Assembly: GCF_009498235.1 (NCBI RefSeq)
Contig: NZ_CP044205.1
Span: 1,737,389-1,801,388, forward strand
Direction: 5' to 3'
DNA from: Candidatus Methylospira mobilis
GTDB taxonomy: Bacteria > Pseudomonadota > Gammaproteobacteria > Methylococcales > Methylococcaceae
Length of the DNA stretch: 64,000 nt
Under the pieces are notes generated by a model. That model ran no database searches. It was given only the letters and a program-made list of their open reading frames with translations, and was not told the DNA's origin. Every line of letters begins with the position of its first letter. Position 1 is the first letter of the stretch. Both the position numbers and the translations under genes were made by a program. Below are positions 38,599 to 48,625 of the stretch, piece by piece.

Positions 38599-40710
38599 GT
38601 GCTGTAGCGTAGTTTGTTGCTTGATGATTTTAGGCGTAATAAAAATCAGCAGCTCTTTCTTGTTGTCTTGCACGGTGTTTCTTCGGAACAGAAAACCCAG
38701 GCCGGGTAAATCGCCCAAAAAAGGCACTTTGTCGGTGACATTGTTTTTGGTTCCTTCATAAACGCCGCCCAGCACGACGGTTTCTCCGTTATCGACCTGA
38801 ACCGTGGTGGCGATTTCCCTGCGATCGATCTCGATTTGGCCGCTGGGAGTTGGTAGCCCCGGCGAGTCTTTCTTGATCAGCAGCTCCATCAATATGGTGT
38901 CTTCGGGAGTGATGTGAGGCGTTACATTCAGTTCCAGGACGGCTTCTTTGAAGACGGTATTCGGTATGATGGTGCCGGTTCCCGCCGCTGCCGATTGATA
39001 GGGGATTTGTACGCCCTGCTTGATGGCGGCGCGCGTCTGGTCCGAAGTGATCAGCCTGGGCGTCGATATGATTTCGCCGCGTCCTTCGATCTGGGCTGCG
39101 GACAGTTCGAGATCGAGGAGGTAATTTCCCGCCTTGATCAGTGTAAATCCGAACTGGCCTCCTGCCGCCGCCGCTAATGTCGAACCCAGATCGACCAGCG
39201 CATTCCATGAGGCCGTGGTGCCTGTCGGCGATGCGCTTGCCGGCGTCGGCGTAGGGTTCGATACCAGCCGCGCGCCGAGTTCGCGCGTAAAATCGTTATT
39301 GGCGACCACGATGCGCGACTCGATCAAAACCTGCTTGACCGGCACATCCAGTTTTTTGATTAGAGCCTTGATTTTTTCACTGTTTTTAGCGGTTTCTATC
39401 AGAATCAACTGGTTGGTGCGTACGTCAATGCTGATATGACCGCGCCCGGACAGTAATGATTGCGTTGTTTCCTGCCTGACCTGCCGGGCGGCTTGCGGTG
39501 TGGTTGCCGTTTGCTCCACCCCGTCGTTTTCATTGCCGGACGCCGCGATTTTTTCCACGGTTCCCAGCAATACCGTTTTGATATCTTCGGCGCGCGTGTA
39601 ATTGATCTGGATGATTTCCGTTTGGAGGGGCTCAATTTCGTCCAGGGATAGTTGCGCTTCAAGCGAATTTTTTTCGAACTGGTTGATTTCGCTTTGCGGC
39701 ATGATCTGGATGATGTTGCCCTCTTGTCTCTTGCCGAGCCCCTTTGACTTCAAGACCAGATCGAGCGCCTGATCCCAGGGTACGTTGTTCAGCCTCAGCG
39801 TGACATTGCCTTGCACCGAGTCGCCGGCAACGATGTTGATATTGGTGAATTCGGCCAGAACCTGCAGTACCGAACGTATCGGAATGTCCTGAAAATTCAG
39901 CGATAGTTTCTGTCCGCCGTATTCGCGGTTTTTCGTCCTGTTTTTTGCCTGACTGGATGATGTGGCGCGTACGTCCAGCACGAATTGTTTTCCCGATTGC
40001 CAGGAGGCATATTCGAAAGGCGCCGGGCCGGGGAACACCGTTATCCGGACGCGGCGCTCGCGTCCGCTTATTTCCAGCATTTGCACCGGCGTAGCGAAGT
40101 CGATTACGTCCAGCGTGTGCGCCAGTTGCGGCGCTACGCCGGCGTCCGGGAAAGTCAACACGATTTTATGATCTTCCTCGCGCACGTTCGCCGTCATGCG
40201 CGCGTCTTCCAGGCCGACGACGATACGGCCTGCTCCGTCCGGGGTTCTTTGAAAATCGATGCCGGTCAGCGACGGCAGATCGTCGGCGGCGGGCATATCG
40301 CCGGTCTCGCGCTTTTCCTTCAGAAGGACGCTGATCGTATTTTCGTGCGCGCGCAGTTCGTAGGACAATTCGCGTTCCAGGATGATCAGCACGCGGGTGC
40401 GCCTGTTGGCTTCGATAGCTTGTATGCTGGTTAAGCCCCGGGTGTTGATTGCCATCTCGGGTTGAGCCAGTTCGCTTTGCGTGTCGAAGAGGTCGAGGAC
40501 GATGCGCGCCGGATTTTCCAGTGCAAAAGCGGAGGGGATGACGGCATGGCTGTCCAGTTGCAGCTTTATCAGTACGCTGCCGCCGGGGTGGTGTTCGGTG
40601 TCGATGGCCAACAGTTTAGTCTGCGCATGCGCGTTTCTTGCGGCGCATAACAGCAAGGTGAGCGCCAGTATACGGATGAGACGGTCACGTTTGCCTTGTG
40701 TCGCTTTCAT
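38596..40710 (-). CDS. pilQ: Type IV pilus secretin PilQ
   Basis: 704 residues. The signal peptide ends near residue 29 (ARNAHA-Q). Two AMIN domains (about 30-245) bind peptidoglycan. A secretin/TonB short N-terminal domain follows (about 270-330: LSLNFQDIPIRSVLQVLAEF), then an N1-type domain and the secretin barrel (about 460-695: IESRIVVANNDFTRELGARL, VILGGVYEGT-like VVLGGVYEGTKNNVTDKVPF LGDLP). It forms the outer-membrane gate of the pilus. Last gene of pilMNOPQ; it overlaps pilP by 4 bases. Confidence 0.97.
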   Translation of the reverse strand: MKATQGKRDRLIRILALTLLLCAARNAHAQTKLLAIDTEHHPGGSVLIKLQLDSHAVIPSAFALENPARIVLDLFDTQSELAQPEMAINTRGLTSIQAIEANRRTRVLIILERELSYELRAHENTISVLLKEKRETGDMPAADDLPSLTGIDFQRTPDGAGRIVVGLEDARMTANVREEDHKIVLTFPDAGVAPQLAHTLDVIDFATPVQMLEISGRERRVRITVFPGPAPFEYASWQSGKQFVLDVRATSSSQAKNRTKNREYGGQKLSLNFQDIPIRSVLQVLAEFTNINIVAGDSVQGNVTLRLNNVPWDQALDLVLKSKGLGKRQEGNIIQIMPQSEINQFEKNSLEAQLSLDEIEPLQTEIIQINYTRAEDIKTVLLGTVEKIAASGNENDGVEQTATTPQAARQVRQETTQSLLSGRGHISIDVRTNQLILIETAKNSEKIKALIKKLDVPVKQVLIESRIVVANNDFTRELGARLVSNPTPTPASASPTGTTASWNALVDLGSTLAAAAGGQFGFTLIKAGNYLLDLELSAAQIEGRGEIISTPRLITSDQTRAAIKQGVQIPYQSAAAGTGTIIPNTVFKEAVLELNVTPHITPEDTILMELLIKKDSPGLPTPSGQIEIDRREIATTVQVDNGETVVLGGVYEGTKNNVTDKVPFLGDLPGLGFLFRRNTVQDNKKELLIFITPKIIKQQTTLQH

Positions 40711-41336
40711 GGTTTTTTTTCGCCGCCTCCGCTAAGAACTTGCTGATTTACCCTTTCGGCCGGCTCTGACCGAACGGCAAGCTGTTGGCTCCGTTCGCGC
40801 TGAGCTTCCCGGTCCTTGGACGGAAACGCGTTATCCTGCGCTTCCCTCAGCGTCAGTACGCTTCTATGTTCCCGTAGCGCGCCATTGATGTCGGCGATGT
40901 TTTCGCTGAGTTCGATTTTATCCTCCCGTATCGTATCGACTTTTCCTCCATGCGCGCCGAGCGCATCGCCGACGCGCACACGATACAGCTTTCCATCCGG
41001 GGCCACGATCAGTCCCCATCGATTTTGGCCCTGCATGAGGGTTCCGGCCATTTTGAGCGTATTCAACTCATAGGATTCCAGTGCGCCGGACTCACCCGAC
41101 GGAACCGCTTTGGCATGCGCCATGGTTGCAAAAGGGTCGCGTAATTGTTCGATATCGATGCGGACAGGGGCTGGAGCTGCGATAACCGGTAATGGTTCGG
41201 CATGGAAAACAGGTTGTTTGCGTATGGCGCCCATTTGTTTTTCCAGGCTCGCCAAATCGTCCTGTACGCATCCGGCGACTAGCAATATCAGACCGGAACA
41301 GATGTTTTTTCCGGTAATCCAGTCTGGCGCTTTCAT
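40707..41336 (-). CDS. pilP: Type IV pilus assembly lipoprotein PilP
   Basis: 209 residues. A lipobox (LLVAGC, Cys23) marks it as a lipoprotein. The PilP fold appears at about 60-150 (IDIEQLRDPFATM, LNTLKMAGTLMQGQNRWGLI, YRVRVGDALGAHGGKV). It bridges the inner-membrane PilNO complex to PilQ. It overlaps pilO by 4 bases (ATGA). The C-terminal 50 residues are Arg/Gln/Ser-rich and look disordered. Confidence 0.93.
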   Translation of the reverse strand: MKAPDWITGKNICSGLILLVAGCVQDDLASLEKQMGAIRKQPVFHAEPLPVIAAPAPVRIDIEQLRDPFATMAHAKAVPSGESGALESYELNTLKMAGTLMQGQNRWGLIVAPDGKLYRVRVGDALGAHGGKVDTIREDKIELSENIADINGALREHRSVLTLREAQDNAFPSKDREAQRERSQQLAVRSEPAERVNQQVLSGGGEKKP

Positions 41337-41953
41337 TGCGATTCCTGTTTCGTCCCAGGGGCGTCCTCATCCTGCTGGCGGTAGGTTTTAATTATCGCTT
41401 CCATAGTCAGATTGCGGTCAGGGCCGGCGTTTTCCGCGGTATTGGGTGTAAGCCGGATTTCGTGAATACTGGCGATATGCGGTATGGACGCCAGTTTGGC
41501 GACAAAAGCCGTAAACCCACGGTAATTGCCGGTAACGCGGATTTTTATCGGCAGTTCGATATAGATATCCTGCTTGATTTCAGGATTGAGATTGAATAAT
41601 TCGAACATCAATCCGTTATTAACGCCGATTTGTGTAATATCAGCCAGGAAGCGGGCGATTTCGCCGCTACGCGGGAGCTGGGAAACCACCTGCGCCAGAT
41701 AATCGTCCATTTCGTTCAGTTGCTGTTGGTAAGCATCGAGCATGGCGGCTTGTCTGGCATTAGCCGCAAAAGCGCCGATAAGCCTGCTTTCGCTGTTTTT
41801 CAGAGCCAGTAACTCAGCCCATGCGGGCTGAATGCCGACAAAATAAAACAGCGCTGCGAGAGACAAAACCGCGGCGCTCAGCGCTGCGATTCTGCTGCGC
41901 AACGGCCAGTTGCCGATATGCTGAAAGTCGATGTCGATAGCCGTAAGGTTCAT
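41333..41953 (-). CDS. pilO: Type IV pilus inner-membrane protein PilO
   Basis: 206 residues. Short cytoplasmic start, one membrane segment (about 20-42: RIAALSAAVLSLAALFYFVG), a coiled-coil region, and a periplasmic ferredoxin-like domain (IYIELPIKIRVTGNYRGFTAF). Forms the alignment complex with PilN, PilM and PilP. It overlaps pilN by 4 bases. Confidence 0.94.
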   Translation of the reverse strand: MNLTAIDIDFQHIGNWPLRSRIAALSAAVLSLAALFYFVGIQPAWAELLALKNSESRLIGAFAANARQAAMLDAYQQQLNEMDDYLAQVVSQLPRSGEIARFLADITQIGVNNGLMFELFNLNPEIKQDIYIELPIKIRVTGNYRGFTAFVAKLASIPHIASIHEIRLTPNTAENAGPDRNLTMEAIIKTYRQQDEDAPGTKQESQ

Positions 41954-42525
41954 GGCGTAGAACGGGCTCCACCCGGTGCATCGGATAAGCTGATATTCAA
42001 GGTGAAGCGCTTGCCGCGCGGCGGCAGCGTTTTGTTTTCATGCGCGGACTCGATGATGTCGAGCAAAGGCGTATCCAGCCAGGGCGAAGCTTCGAGCCGC
42101 TTGATGTAGCGTGAAACACTGGTGTTGGATGCCGCTATGCCGGAAATTTTCAGCGTTTGGCCGTTTTGTACAATTTGAGTAAGCTGTATATCTTCCGCCG
42201 CGGTACGCGCAAGCGCTTCGAGCAGATGAGCAGGCTGCAGGCGTTGTTGTTGCAGCTGCCGGATGGCGGCTATTTTTCCCAGCAGATTTTTACGCGCCGC
42301 ATCGACGGCCTGCAGCGACTGAATGTGGCGGTTAAGTGCGAGGCTGGCTTCGTTTATATACTGGTTGCGCTGTTTCTGGCGGGTCAATGCGGCGTTGAGA
42401 TATTGCTCGCACAGTATCAGCGTCAATACTACCCCTATCGATGCGGCAATGCCGCCCTGCAAAATCCGCCGCTCACGTTTCTTGCGCAGCTCGGCGCGCC
42501 ATGGCGATAGATTGATGCGAGCCAT
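41950..42525 (-). CDS. pilN: Type IV pilus inner-membrane protein PilN
   Basis: 191 residues. The N-terminal INLSPWRAELRKKRERR (positions 4-20) is the PilM-binding tail. One membrane helix follows (about 24-42), then a coiled coil and a periplasmic domain ending FTLNISLSDAPGG. Start and stop abut pilM (no gap) and pilO (4-base overlap). Confidence 0.94.
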   Translation of the reverse strand: MARINLSPWRAELRKKRERRILQGGIAASIGVVLTLILCEQYLNAALTRQKQRNQYINEASLALNRHIQSLQAVDAARKNLLGKIAAIRQLQQQRLQPAHLLEALARTAAEDIQLTQIVQNGQTLKISGIAASNTSVSRYIKRLEASPWLDTPLLDIIESAHENKTLPPRGKRFTLNISLSDAPGGARSTP

Positions 42526-43488
42526 TTACGCGATCGCCCGCAGGGCAAGCCCGCACGCTGTTGTCAGCGATGAGGCCATGTCGTGCAACTCGTTACGGTC
42601 GATGCGGCCGTCGAGCGCCATGGCCTTGAATGGGTTGCTCAACAGGCTTGCCAGCTCCAGTTCATTGGCTATCCGTTGATCCAGCCCTTTGCAGGCGCGT
42701 CCTCCGTTAAGTATCAGCAGCTCTATGTGATGGGCGTGGCCCGATGTTTGAAAAAATTGCAGGGAACGCCTGATTTGCTGGGTCAACCAGGTGAAAGCGG
42801 CGGCTGCCTGCGGTTCGTTCGGCGCAATGCCGAACGGTTCTTCGCGGCTGTAGACGGTTTTACCGCTTACGATGACCTGGAACACCAGAGCCGACGCCCC
42901 CATGTCGGCAACCGCAACCGTAGTGTATGAGGCTGTTTGCGCGCGTTGGCGCAATAGCAGTTCTACCGTGTTTTCGACGGCGTAGGTTTCGACATCGACC
43001 ACCGCTGTTTTCAGCCCAGCCAGTTCCACCGCCGCCATGCGGTCTTCGACCGGTTCGATACGGGCCGCTACCAGCCGTATGTCCTGCGTTGCGCCGCTTT
43101 TACCGATGCTTTCGAAATCGTAGCGGATTTCATTCAAAGGGTAGGGAAGGTAGCGCTCCGCTTCGAGTTCAATATGCGCTTCCAGTTCATCGGCGGCAAG
43201 ATCGGCCGGCAGCGATATGATTTTGCTGATGGCCGCACTCGCTGGCACGGCTACCGCCGCCTGTTTGGTGCGCGCGCCCGACTGTTTCCACGCCTGCGCA
43301 ATTGCAGCGGCGACCAGTTCGATGTCGATCAGGGATTTATGATGTATCGCCCCCGGAGGCAATGAGACGCAGGCGTAGTGCTCGACACGAAGCGATTCCT
43401 GCGCCTTGCCCAGCGCCAGCACTTTGATTGCGGTGGAACCGATATCTATGCCGAGCAGTTCGGGTTTTGCCATGCTGAGAGGGTTCAT
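42526..43488 (-). CDS. pilM: Type IV pilus cytoplasmic actin-like protein PilM
   Basis: 320 residues, somewhat shorter than the roughly 350 usual. The actin/FtsA-like ATP-binding start LLGIDIGSTAIKVLALG is present, followed by PYPLNEIRYDFESIGKSG, and phosphate-2 motif VADMGASALVF. It docks on the PilN tail at the inner membrane. The ATG at 43486-43488 is supported by AGGGAA upstream; the next Met (43471-43473) lacks one. First gene of the operon. Confidence 0.94.
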   Translation of the reverse strand: MNPLSMAKPELLGIDIGSTAIKVLALGKAQESLRVEHYACVSLPPGAIHHKSLIDIELVAAAIAQAWKQSGARTKQAAVAVPASAAISKIISLPADLAADELEAHIELEAERYLPYPLNEIRYDFESIGKSGATQDIRLVAARIEPVEDRMAAVELAGLKTAVVDVETYAVENTVELLLRQRAQTASYTTVAVADMGASALVFQVIVSGKTVYSREEPFGIAPNEPQAAAAFTWLTQQIRRSLQFFQTSGHAHHIELLILNGGRACKGLDQRIANELELASLLSNPFKAMALDGRIDRNELHDMASSLTTACGLALRAIA

Positions 43489-43783
43489 GCCGTATTCCCT
43501 GATTCAAGACTGCTTACATGTTATCTTACACAGAGCCTGCCGTAACCCTGTCAAAATTGACAGTGTGGGTGATTTATTTTTGCAGTGTTAGTACTGTATG
43601 AATAGTTGTTATTTATTTTAGTAATTGAAATTTATTGTATAAATTTATTGTATGAATTTATGTGATGGCGTTTGACATGCATTTTTGTTGCAGTTTGATA
43701 AGTATGTTTAAGGAAAGCATGTTGACTATTCGGGGTGCCCGCTGGACAGGAGGCGAATCAGGCGAGACTCTAGTCTGATGCAG

Positions 43784-43852
43784 GTTGGGTTAGCCTGGCG
43801 CGTAGCTGAAGGCGTAACCCAACACCCACCGCTATGGCTGAATATTGGGTTA
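43784..43852. repeat. GTTGGGTTA/TAACCCAAC inverted repeat
   Basis: Arms at 43784-43792 and 43815-43823 around a 22-base loop, with an extra ATTGGGTTA at 43844-43852. Resembles small miniature inverted-repeat elements seen in many bacterial genomes. Confidence 0.45.
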
Positions 43853-43865
43853 CAGCCTGCCCGCC

Positions 43866-43900
43866 TCGGTCCTGATCTAAAAGCTCGCGCTGAATAGTTA
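43866..43900. repeat. Dispersed 35-base repeat, copy 1
   Basis: TCGGTC(C/A)TGAT(C/T)TAAAAGC then TCGCGCTG(A/T)ATAGTTA; the second copy is at 49809-49842 with three differences. It abuts the left side of the IS630 fragment. Confidence 0.55.
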
Positions 43901-43968
43901 AGCAGTCATGTATTACTGGAGTGGAACTTTCTGGTGTATGCTGGCGGCATCCACAGCAAGAAGCCCGA

Positions 43969-44298
43969 ATGAAGAAGCGCAACATACAAAAACGAAACCT
44001 GCCCGGCCAGCCGCTGACGATAGAAGAGATCGAAACCTTGGAACAGCTCGCAAAACACCCTCACTATCCCGATTTTCGTCGGCGTGCGTTGGGACTGCCG
44101 GCGTTGAAAGCGGGACGGAGTGTCGTCGATATTTGCGAATTTTTGCATGTCAGCGATCAACCGATATACAACTGGGCCAAAGGTTGGCGAGAGAAAGGCA
44201 TTGCCGGTATTCTGGGCGGACACAAAGGCGGGCCAGCGGTGAAGTTAAACCAGGAAATGCTGGATGTCGCCGCAGAAATAGCCTGCCAGGAACCGCTT
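43969..44298 (+). pseudogene. Truncated IS630-family transposase (N-terminal helix-turn-helix part)
   Basis: About 110 residues from ATG 43969: TIEEIETLEQLAKHPHYPDF RRRALG-type start, then AGRSVVDICEFLHVSDQPIYNWAKGWREKG (a helix-turn-helix) and GGHKGGPAVKLNQEMLDVAAEIACQEPL, where IS630 homology stops abruptly. The following codons are antisense to cheW. The DDE catalytic part is missing, so the fragment is dead. Its right edge coincides with the cheW break. Confidence 0.75.
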
Positions 44299-44594
44299 TC
44301 ATCCGCGTGCGCGACTTCGACTATCACGATGCAGCTGCGGCGCGTTATCGTGCTTTTTTCCTTACCGAAGCAGGCATTAAGATCGACCACCGGCACCGCA
44401 GCACCGCGCAGGTCGATGACGCCGCGGATGAATAAAGGCATACGCGGCAGTTCGGTTAATGTTAATTGTCCGTACTCGATGATTTCCTCGATGTTAAGGA
44501 TACCGATGGCAAAAACTTCTCCTTTCAGTGTAAATGTCAGGTATTGATGGCGACCCTGTGTGCTATCCGCACTGGTTTTGACGATTGTGTTCAT
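44293..44594 (-). pseudogene. cheW-like coupling protein, truncated at the 3' end
   Basis: About 100 residues from ATG 44594 (GGAG upstream; an in-frame GTG exists five codons earlier). YLTFTLKGEVFAIGILNIEE, LTELPRMPLFIRGVIDLRGA and VPVVDLNACFGKE are classic CheW sequence. At about 44293-44300 the homology ends in VEVAHADESG and the frame continues into antisense transposase for some 45 residues (stop 44157). The second SH3-like subdomain, needed for CheA/receptor binding, is lost. It lies 33 bases downstream of the chemoreceptor gene and was probably its operon partner. Confidence 0.8.
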
Positions 44595-44627
44595 ATTTCC
44601 ATTCTCCACTTAAAGAGCGGCCGGCGG

Positions 44628-47078
44628 CTAAAAACGCACAAACTCGCCTTCTTCGATAGCCTCATGTGCGGCGACCCGCGCCTTGACCTTATTAACCATA
44701 CTTTTTATCCTGGGCGTAACACTTCCCTTTGCAAGGTTTTTTGCAGGCGCGCCATTGCCATTATTCACGGTAAAGAAACTGATCAGCGCCTGCAGCTGTT
44801 CGGCCTGCGCGCTCATTTCTTCGGCGGTAGCCGCCAGTTCTTCGGAAGCGCTGGCGCTGTGCTGGGTGAGCTGATTAAGCTGGTTCACCGCCGAGTTGAT
44901 TTGATCGATGCCTACGGTCTGCTCATTGGAGGCCGCAGTGATTTCCTGCACCAGATCGGAGGTTTTGGTAATGCTCGGCAGCATTTCATTCAGCAGATGT
45001 CCGGCTTTTTCCGCCATATCCACGCTGGTGACAGCCAGCTCGCCTATCTCCTGTGAAGCCACCTGGCTGCGCTCCGCCAGCTTGCGCACTTCGGAAGCCA
45101 CCACGGCAAAGCCCTTGCCGTGCTCGCCGGCTCGCGCCGCCTCTATCGCCGCATTGAGCGCCAGCAGGTTGGTCTGATAGGCGATCTCGTCAATGATGTT
45201 GATCTTGCCGGCAATGCTCTTCATCGCCGCAACGGTGAGCGTGACTGCCTCCCCGCCTTCTTCGGCCTCCTGGGCGGCCTTGGCGGCCATGCCGTCGGTC
45301 GCTTTGGCGTTTTCAGCGTTTTGCGCCACCGATGCGCTCATTTGCTCCATCGCGCTGCTGGTTTGCTCGACGCTGGCCGCCTGTTCGCTCGCACCTTGCG
45401 CCAGACTCTGCGCGGTGCTGCTGACTTCGCCTGTCGCATCGTTGAGCGCATTGCTCATCTCGATAATCTGGGAAATGGTTTGCGCCAGTTTGTCCACGGT
45501 ATTATTGACGGAGTCCTTGAAATCCTTTAGCTGCCCTTGGTACTCGCCCTTTACAGTCCTGGTAAGGTCGCCCTTCTCAAGCTCACCCAGGACACTCACT
45601 GCTTCATTAACCGGCAGCACAATGCCGTCCAGCGTCCGGTTAATACCTTCGACGATTTTACGGAAATCACCTTTATGCGCGGCTGCATCGGCGCGGGAGT
45701 CCAGACGCCCTTCCACGGCGGCCTGAATCAAGCCGTTCACGTCACTCATCAGCGCGCGCAGGTTGGCGCGCACCTGCTCGATTGTTTCATTAATGAACAC
45801 TTTTTTACCGGGGAACTGTTCAAGATGGGCATCGAAATTGCCTTCGCCGAATTCCTTGACGCAGGCCATCGCTTTTTTCTTGACGGCGATATGGCCGGCT
45901 ACCATGTTGTTGACACCTTCGGCCATCACCTTGAAATCGCCCTTGAACTGGCCAGCGTCGATGGTCACGTCGATATCACCGGCGTCGTGCTCGGTGCTCA
46001 TATGTTTCATGTCAGCGATAAAGCTCTTCAGATTGTCGCGCATCTGCTCGATGGTGTCGTTGATGAAGGCTTTTTTGCCGGGGAATCGCTCCAGCGGCGC
46101 ATCGAAGTTGCCTTCGCCGAATTCCTTGACGCAGGCCATCGCTTTTTTCTTGACGGCGATATGGCCGGTAACCATGTTGTTGACACCTTCGGCCATCACC
46201 TTGAAATCGCCCTTGAACAGGCCGGCGTCGATGGTCGTGTCAATATCGCCCTTGTCATGGGCGGATGACATACGTTGCAACTCATCTAACAATTGCCGAA
46301 TAACGGCGCTCATGTTCTGCATTGCCAGCATGACGCTGCCGGTATCGTCGCTTCTTATCCGGATTTGCGAACTCAGATCACCGACTGCAATTTTGTTGGC
46401 AATTCCGGCAACTTCTGCCGGCTCGCCGCCCAGAATCCATCTCAGGTTATGTATGATCAGCCAAGCAATGACGATAGACACCAATAAAGCGATAGCGCCG
46501 ACAGTGACCATCAGCATGCGCGCGGATAGATAGTTGTTTTCGGCTTCCTTGGCGATCTTTTCCATTAAGCCAGCCTGAAAGTCGGCTTGATCGTTGAGCG
46601 TCTTGAGGAATGCGGAATTGGCCGGGGCCAATTCCTTGAGTAGAAAACTGATGGCCTGTTTGCGGTCGTTTTTTATCAGATCGTAATAAGTGCTGTACTT
46701 CGAACTGAGGATTTCGCGCGCCTGCTTTGTCGCTGACATCAACTCTACGCCCTTAGGGGTGTTAAGTATCTTTTCGAGCTTGTCGAGGTTTTCCGTATTT
46801 TCTGCTCGGTGTTTTTGTACCTGTTCACGGTATTTTACAACCTCGGCTGGATCATCCACCAACACCATATTGCGTAACAATCTGGCGTTATCCATTGTGG
46901 CCTGAGTAATTTTGTTGGACAAGGCGGTTTTTACATAACGATCCTCGATAATCTGTCTTGTCACTTCGTTCATGCCGCCCATGTTGTTGATACCCAGAAT
47001 AAGGGTGGTGATCAGCAGCAGCACGACGCAGCCAAAACCGAGGCCTAGTTTCATTGCAATAGGCATATTCCTGAACAT
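44628..47078 (-). CDS. Methyl-accepting chemotaxis protein with duplicated internal modules
   Basis: 816 residues. Membrane segment 1 is at about 10-30 and segment 2 at about 186-210; between them is a four-helix-bundle periplasmic sensor domain. A HAMP domain follows (about 210-262). Residues 271-360 and 361-450 are two nearly identical 90-residue units ([20 protein letters not shown]...; [20 protein letters not shown]...). The signalling domain has the invariant tip [20 protein letters not shown] and [23 protein letters not shown] at about 630-690. No NWETF-type tail is present. Stimulus unknown. The cognate cheW next door is broken. Confidence 0.93.
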   Translation of the reverse strand: MFRNMPIAMKLGLGFGCVVLLLITTLILGINNMGGMNEVTRQIIEDRYVKTALSNKITQATMDNARLLRNMVLVDDPAEVVKYREQVQKHRAENTENLDKLEKILNTPKGVELMSATKQAREILSSKYSTYYDLIKNDRKQAISFLLKELAPANSAFLKTLNDQADFQAGLMEKIAKEAENNYLSARMLMVTVGAIALLVSIVIAWLIIHNLRWILGGEPAEVAGIANKIAVGDLSSQIRIRSDDTGSVMLAMQNMSAVIRQLLDELQRMSSAHDKGDIDTTIDAGLFKGDFKVMAEGVNNMVTGHIAVKKKAMACVKEFGEGNFDAPLERFPGKKAFINDTIEQMRDNLKSFIADMKHMSTEHDAGDIDVTIDAGQFKGDFKVMAEGVNNMVAGHIAVKKKAMACVKEFGEGNFDAHLEQFPGKKVFINETIEQVRANLRALMSDVNGLIQAAVEGRLDSRADAAAHKGDFRKIVEGINRTLDGIVLPVNEAVSVLGELEKGDLTRTVKGEYQGQLKDFKDSVNNTVDKLAQTISQIIEMSNALNDATGEVSSTAQSLAQGASEQAASVEQTSSAMEQMSASVAQNAENAKATDGMAAKAAQEAEEGGEAVTLTVAAMKSIAGKINIIDEIAYQTNLLALNAAIEAARAGEHGKGFAVVASEVRKLAERSQVASQEIGELAVTSVDMAEKAGHLLNEMLPSITKTSDLVQEITAASNEQTVGIDQINSAVNQLNQLTQHSASASEELAATAEEMSAQAEQLQALISFFTVNNGNGAPAKNLAKGSVTPRIKSMVNKVKARVAAHEAIEEGEFVRF
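45729..46268. repeat. Two tandem 270-bp repeats inside the chemoreceptor gene
   Basis: Units 45999-46268 and 45729-45998 at a period of exactly 270 bases. Long stretches are identical, for example from the GTTGTTGACACCTTCGGCC motif onward in both. Each unit encodes one 90-residue module between HAMP and the signalling domain. Confidence 0.8.
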
Positions 47079-47602
47079 CGTTGTTTCTCCTTTAATAGTT
47101 GTAACGCCATGGGATGTTGGAACGGGGCCGGGATAAGATTCCGGTGTGTCATGAAGCTAAAAACAGGTGCGTGCTGAAAAAGACCAAAGTGGTTTAATAA
47201 CAGCATTAACCTCAAACAGCTACAACCAGTAATTCTTGCGCCGATTCAATTATCATGCTTTCATGTCGCTTGTCATGATTTTAATTTAAATTGCGCTGAC
47301 TTCTGGAGTTTCAGTATTTTCAATAAGTGTAAATATGAAAAAATCGATTGTCCATTGGGTGTTTACTTAAAATGAAATAGGATATTACCGAGATAAAATA
47401 AGCAAATCCTTACACAGATATAAGAAAATAAGTTATTGACATAATATCGCTCGTAAAGGAAAATAATTCCAGAGCGACTTTATCGAGATATGTTTGGCGG
47501 AAACCGGCACGGATATACGCATTGGCCGGTAGATCAGCATTGATTGGGACGCTTCAAAGGTTAAACGGCATTGAACTTTCAATGCCGTTTGATACCCACT
47601 AC
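47079..47602. other. AT-rich intergenic region upstream of the chemoreceptor
   Basis: 524 bases without a recognisable gene. 47270-47450 is strongly AT-rich and probably contains the chemoreceptor promoter. Ends at the IS21 left terminus. Confidence 0.45.
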
Positions 47603-47708
47603 TGTTGACGCCGGTTGAAAACTGACCATGCAGAGAGGGCAATTCCGGGCGAAAACTGACCAGGGTTATTAACCTTTCCTGTCCTGAAACAGACAGGAGC
47701 CCAAGAGG

Positions 47709-48470
47709 GTGATAACCATGATCCTATATGCCAAAATCCGGCGGATGTATTTCCGCGACAAGTTGTCGATTAATGAAATTTCCAAACGAACCAGTCTCTC
47801 CCGCAATACCGTCAAAAAATGGCTGAGAATGCCTGATGGCAGCGAACCGGCGTATCAGCGCCGTTCGATGCCGACCAAGCTGACACCCTACGAGGATCAG
47901 CTCAAACAAGCCCTGATAGCCGATAGCTACCGTCCCAGGCGCGAAAGACGAACCGCACTGAAGTTGCTGGAGGAATTACAAAAATGCGGCTATGACGGCG
48001 GCTATACGCAGTTAACCGATTACATCAGAGTATGGCGTAAGGCAGGCGGCAGTGATGCAGGAAAGCAGGCGTATGTACCCCTGAAATTCGCCTGGGGTGA
48101 AGCATTCCAGTTCGACTGGAGTGAAGAATCCTTGGTCATCGGCGGCCTTTACCGGCGTTTTCAGAGTGCTCATATCAAACTCTGTGCGAGCCGGGCATTT
48201 TTGCTGGTGGCTTATCCCAGTCAAAGCCACGAAATGTTGTTCGACGCCCATAGTCAAGCTTTTCGGGTATTCGGCGGCGTGCCGCTACGTGGCATCTACG
48301 ACAACATGAAAACGGCAGTACACAAGGTGTACCGGGGTAAGGAACGCATCGTCAATACCCGCTTTGCAGCACTGGCGGCGTATTATCTGTTCGACCCCGA
48401 CTTTTGTAACGTAGCCTCCGGTTGGGAAAAGGGTATTGTCGAAAAGAATGTACAGGATTGGACAGGCTGA
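47709..48470 (+). pseudogene. istA: IS21 transposase IstA, 3'-truncated
   Basis: 253 residues instead of about 500. N-terminal helix-turn-helix (DKLSINEISKRTSLSRNTVKKWL) and the DDE core are readable: FQFDWSEE, RGIYDNMKTAV and GWEKGIVEKNVQD. The frame then breaks (WTG stop) where an internal deletion joins istB sequence. Without the C-terminal half, activity is unlikely. Confidence 0.85.
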
Positions 48471-48625
48471 CCCACCATTGCCGCATTATCGAAACCGGCA
48501 ATGAATCCTACCGTTTCCGGCAAAGCACTCAGCAGGCCAAAGAACGGATACAGGCCAGAGAACGGGCAAAGCGTGGCAAGCCCAAAAACGAAGCTGAACT
48601 CACAGAAGAGGAAAATATCTTCTAA
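48455..48625 (+). pseudogene. istB: IS21 helper ATPase IstB, C-terminal end only
   Basis: The frame after the junction reads DRLTHHCRIIETGNESYRFR, the standard IstB ending, then a Gln/Arg/Lys-rich tail to the stop at 48623-48625. The AAA+ ATP-binding part is absent. It shows the deletion removed the istA 3' half plus most of istB, roughly 1.4 kb by comparison with intact IS21 elements. Confidence 0.7.

Larger units (their letters stand above)
43489..43968. other. 480-base intergenic region upstream of pilM, with repeats
   Basis: 43560-43700 is very AT-rich and likely carries the pilMNOPQ promoter. 43784-43823 is a GTTGGGTTA / TAACCCAAC inverted repeat followed by a third ATTGGGTTA at 43844, a common dispersed intergenic repeat type. 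43866-43900 is a short sequence repeated at 49809. The IS630 fragment begins beyond it. Confidence 0.5.
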
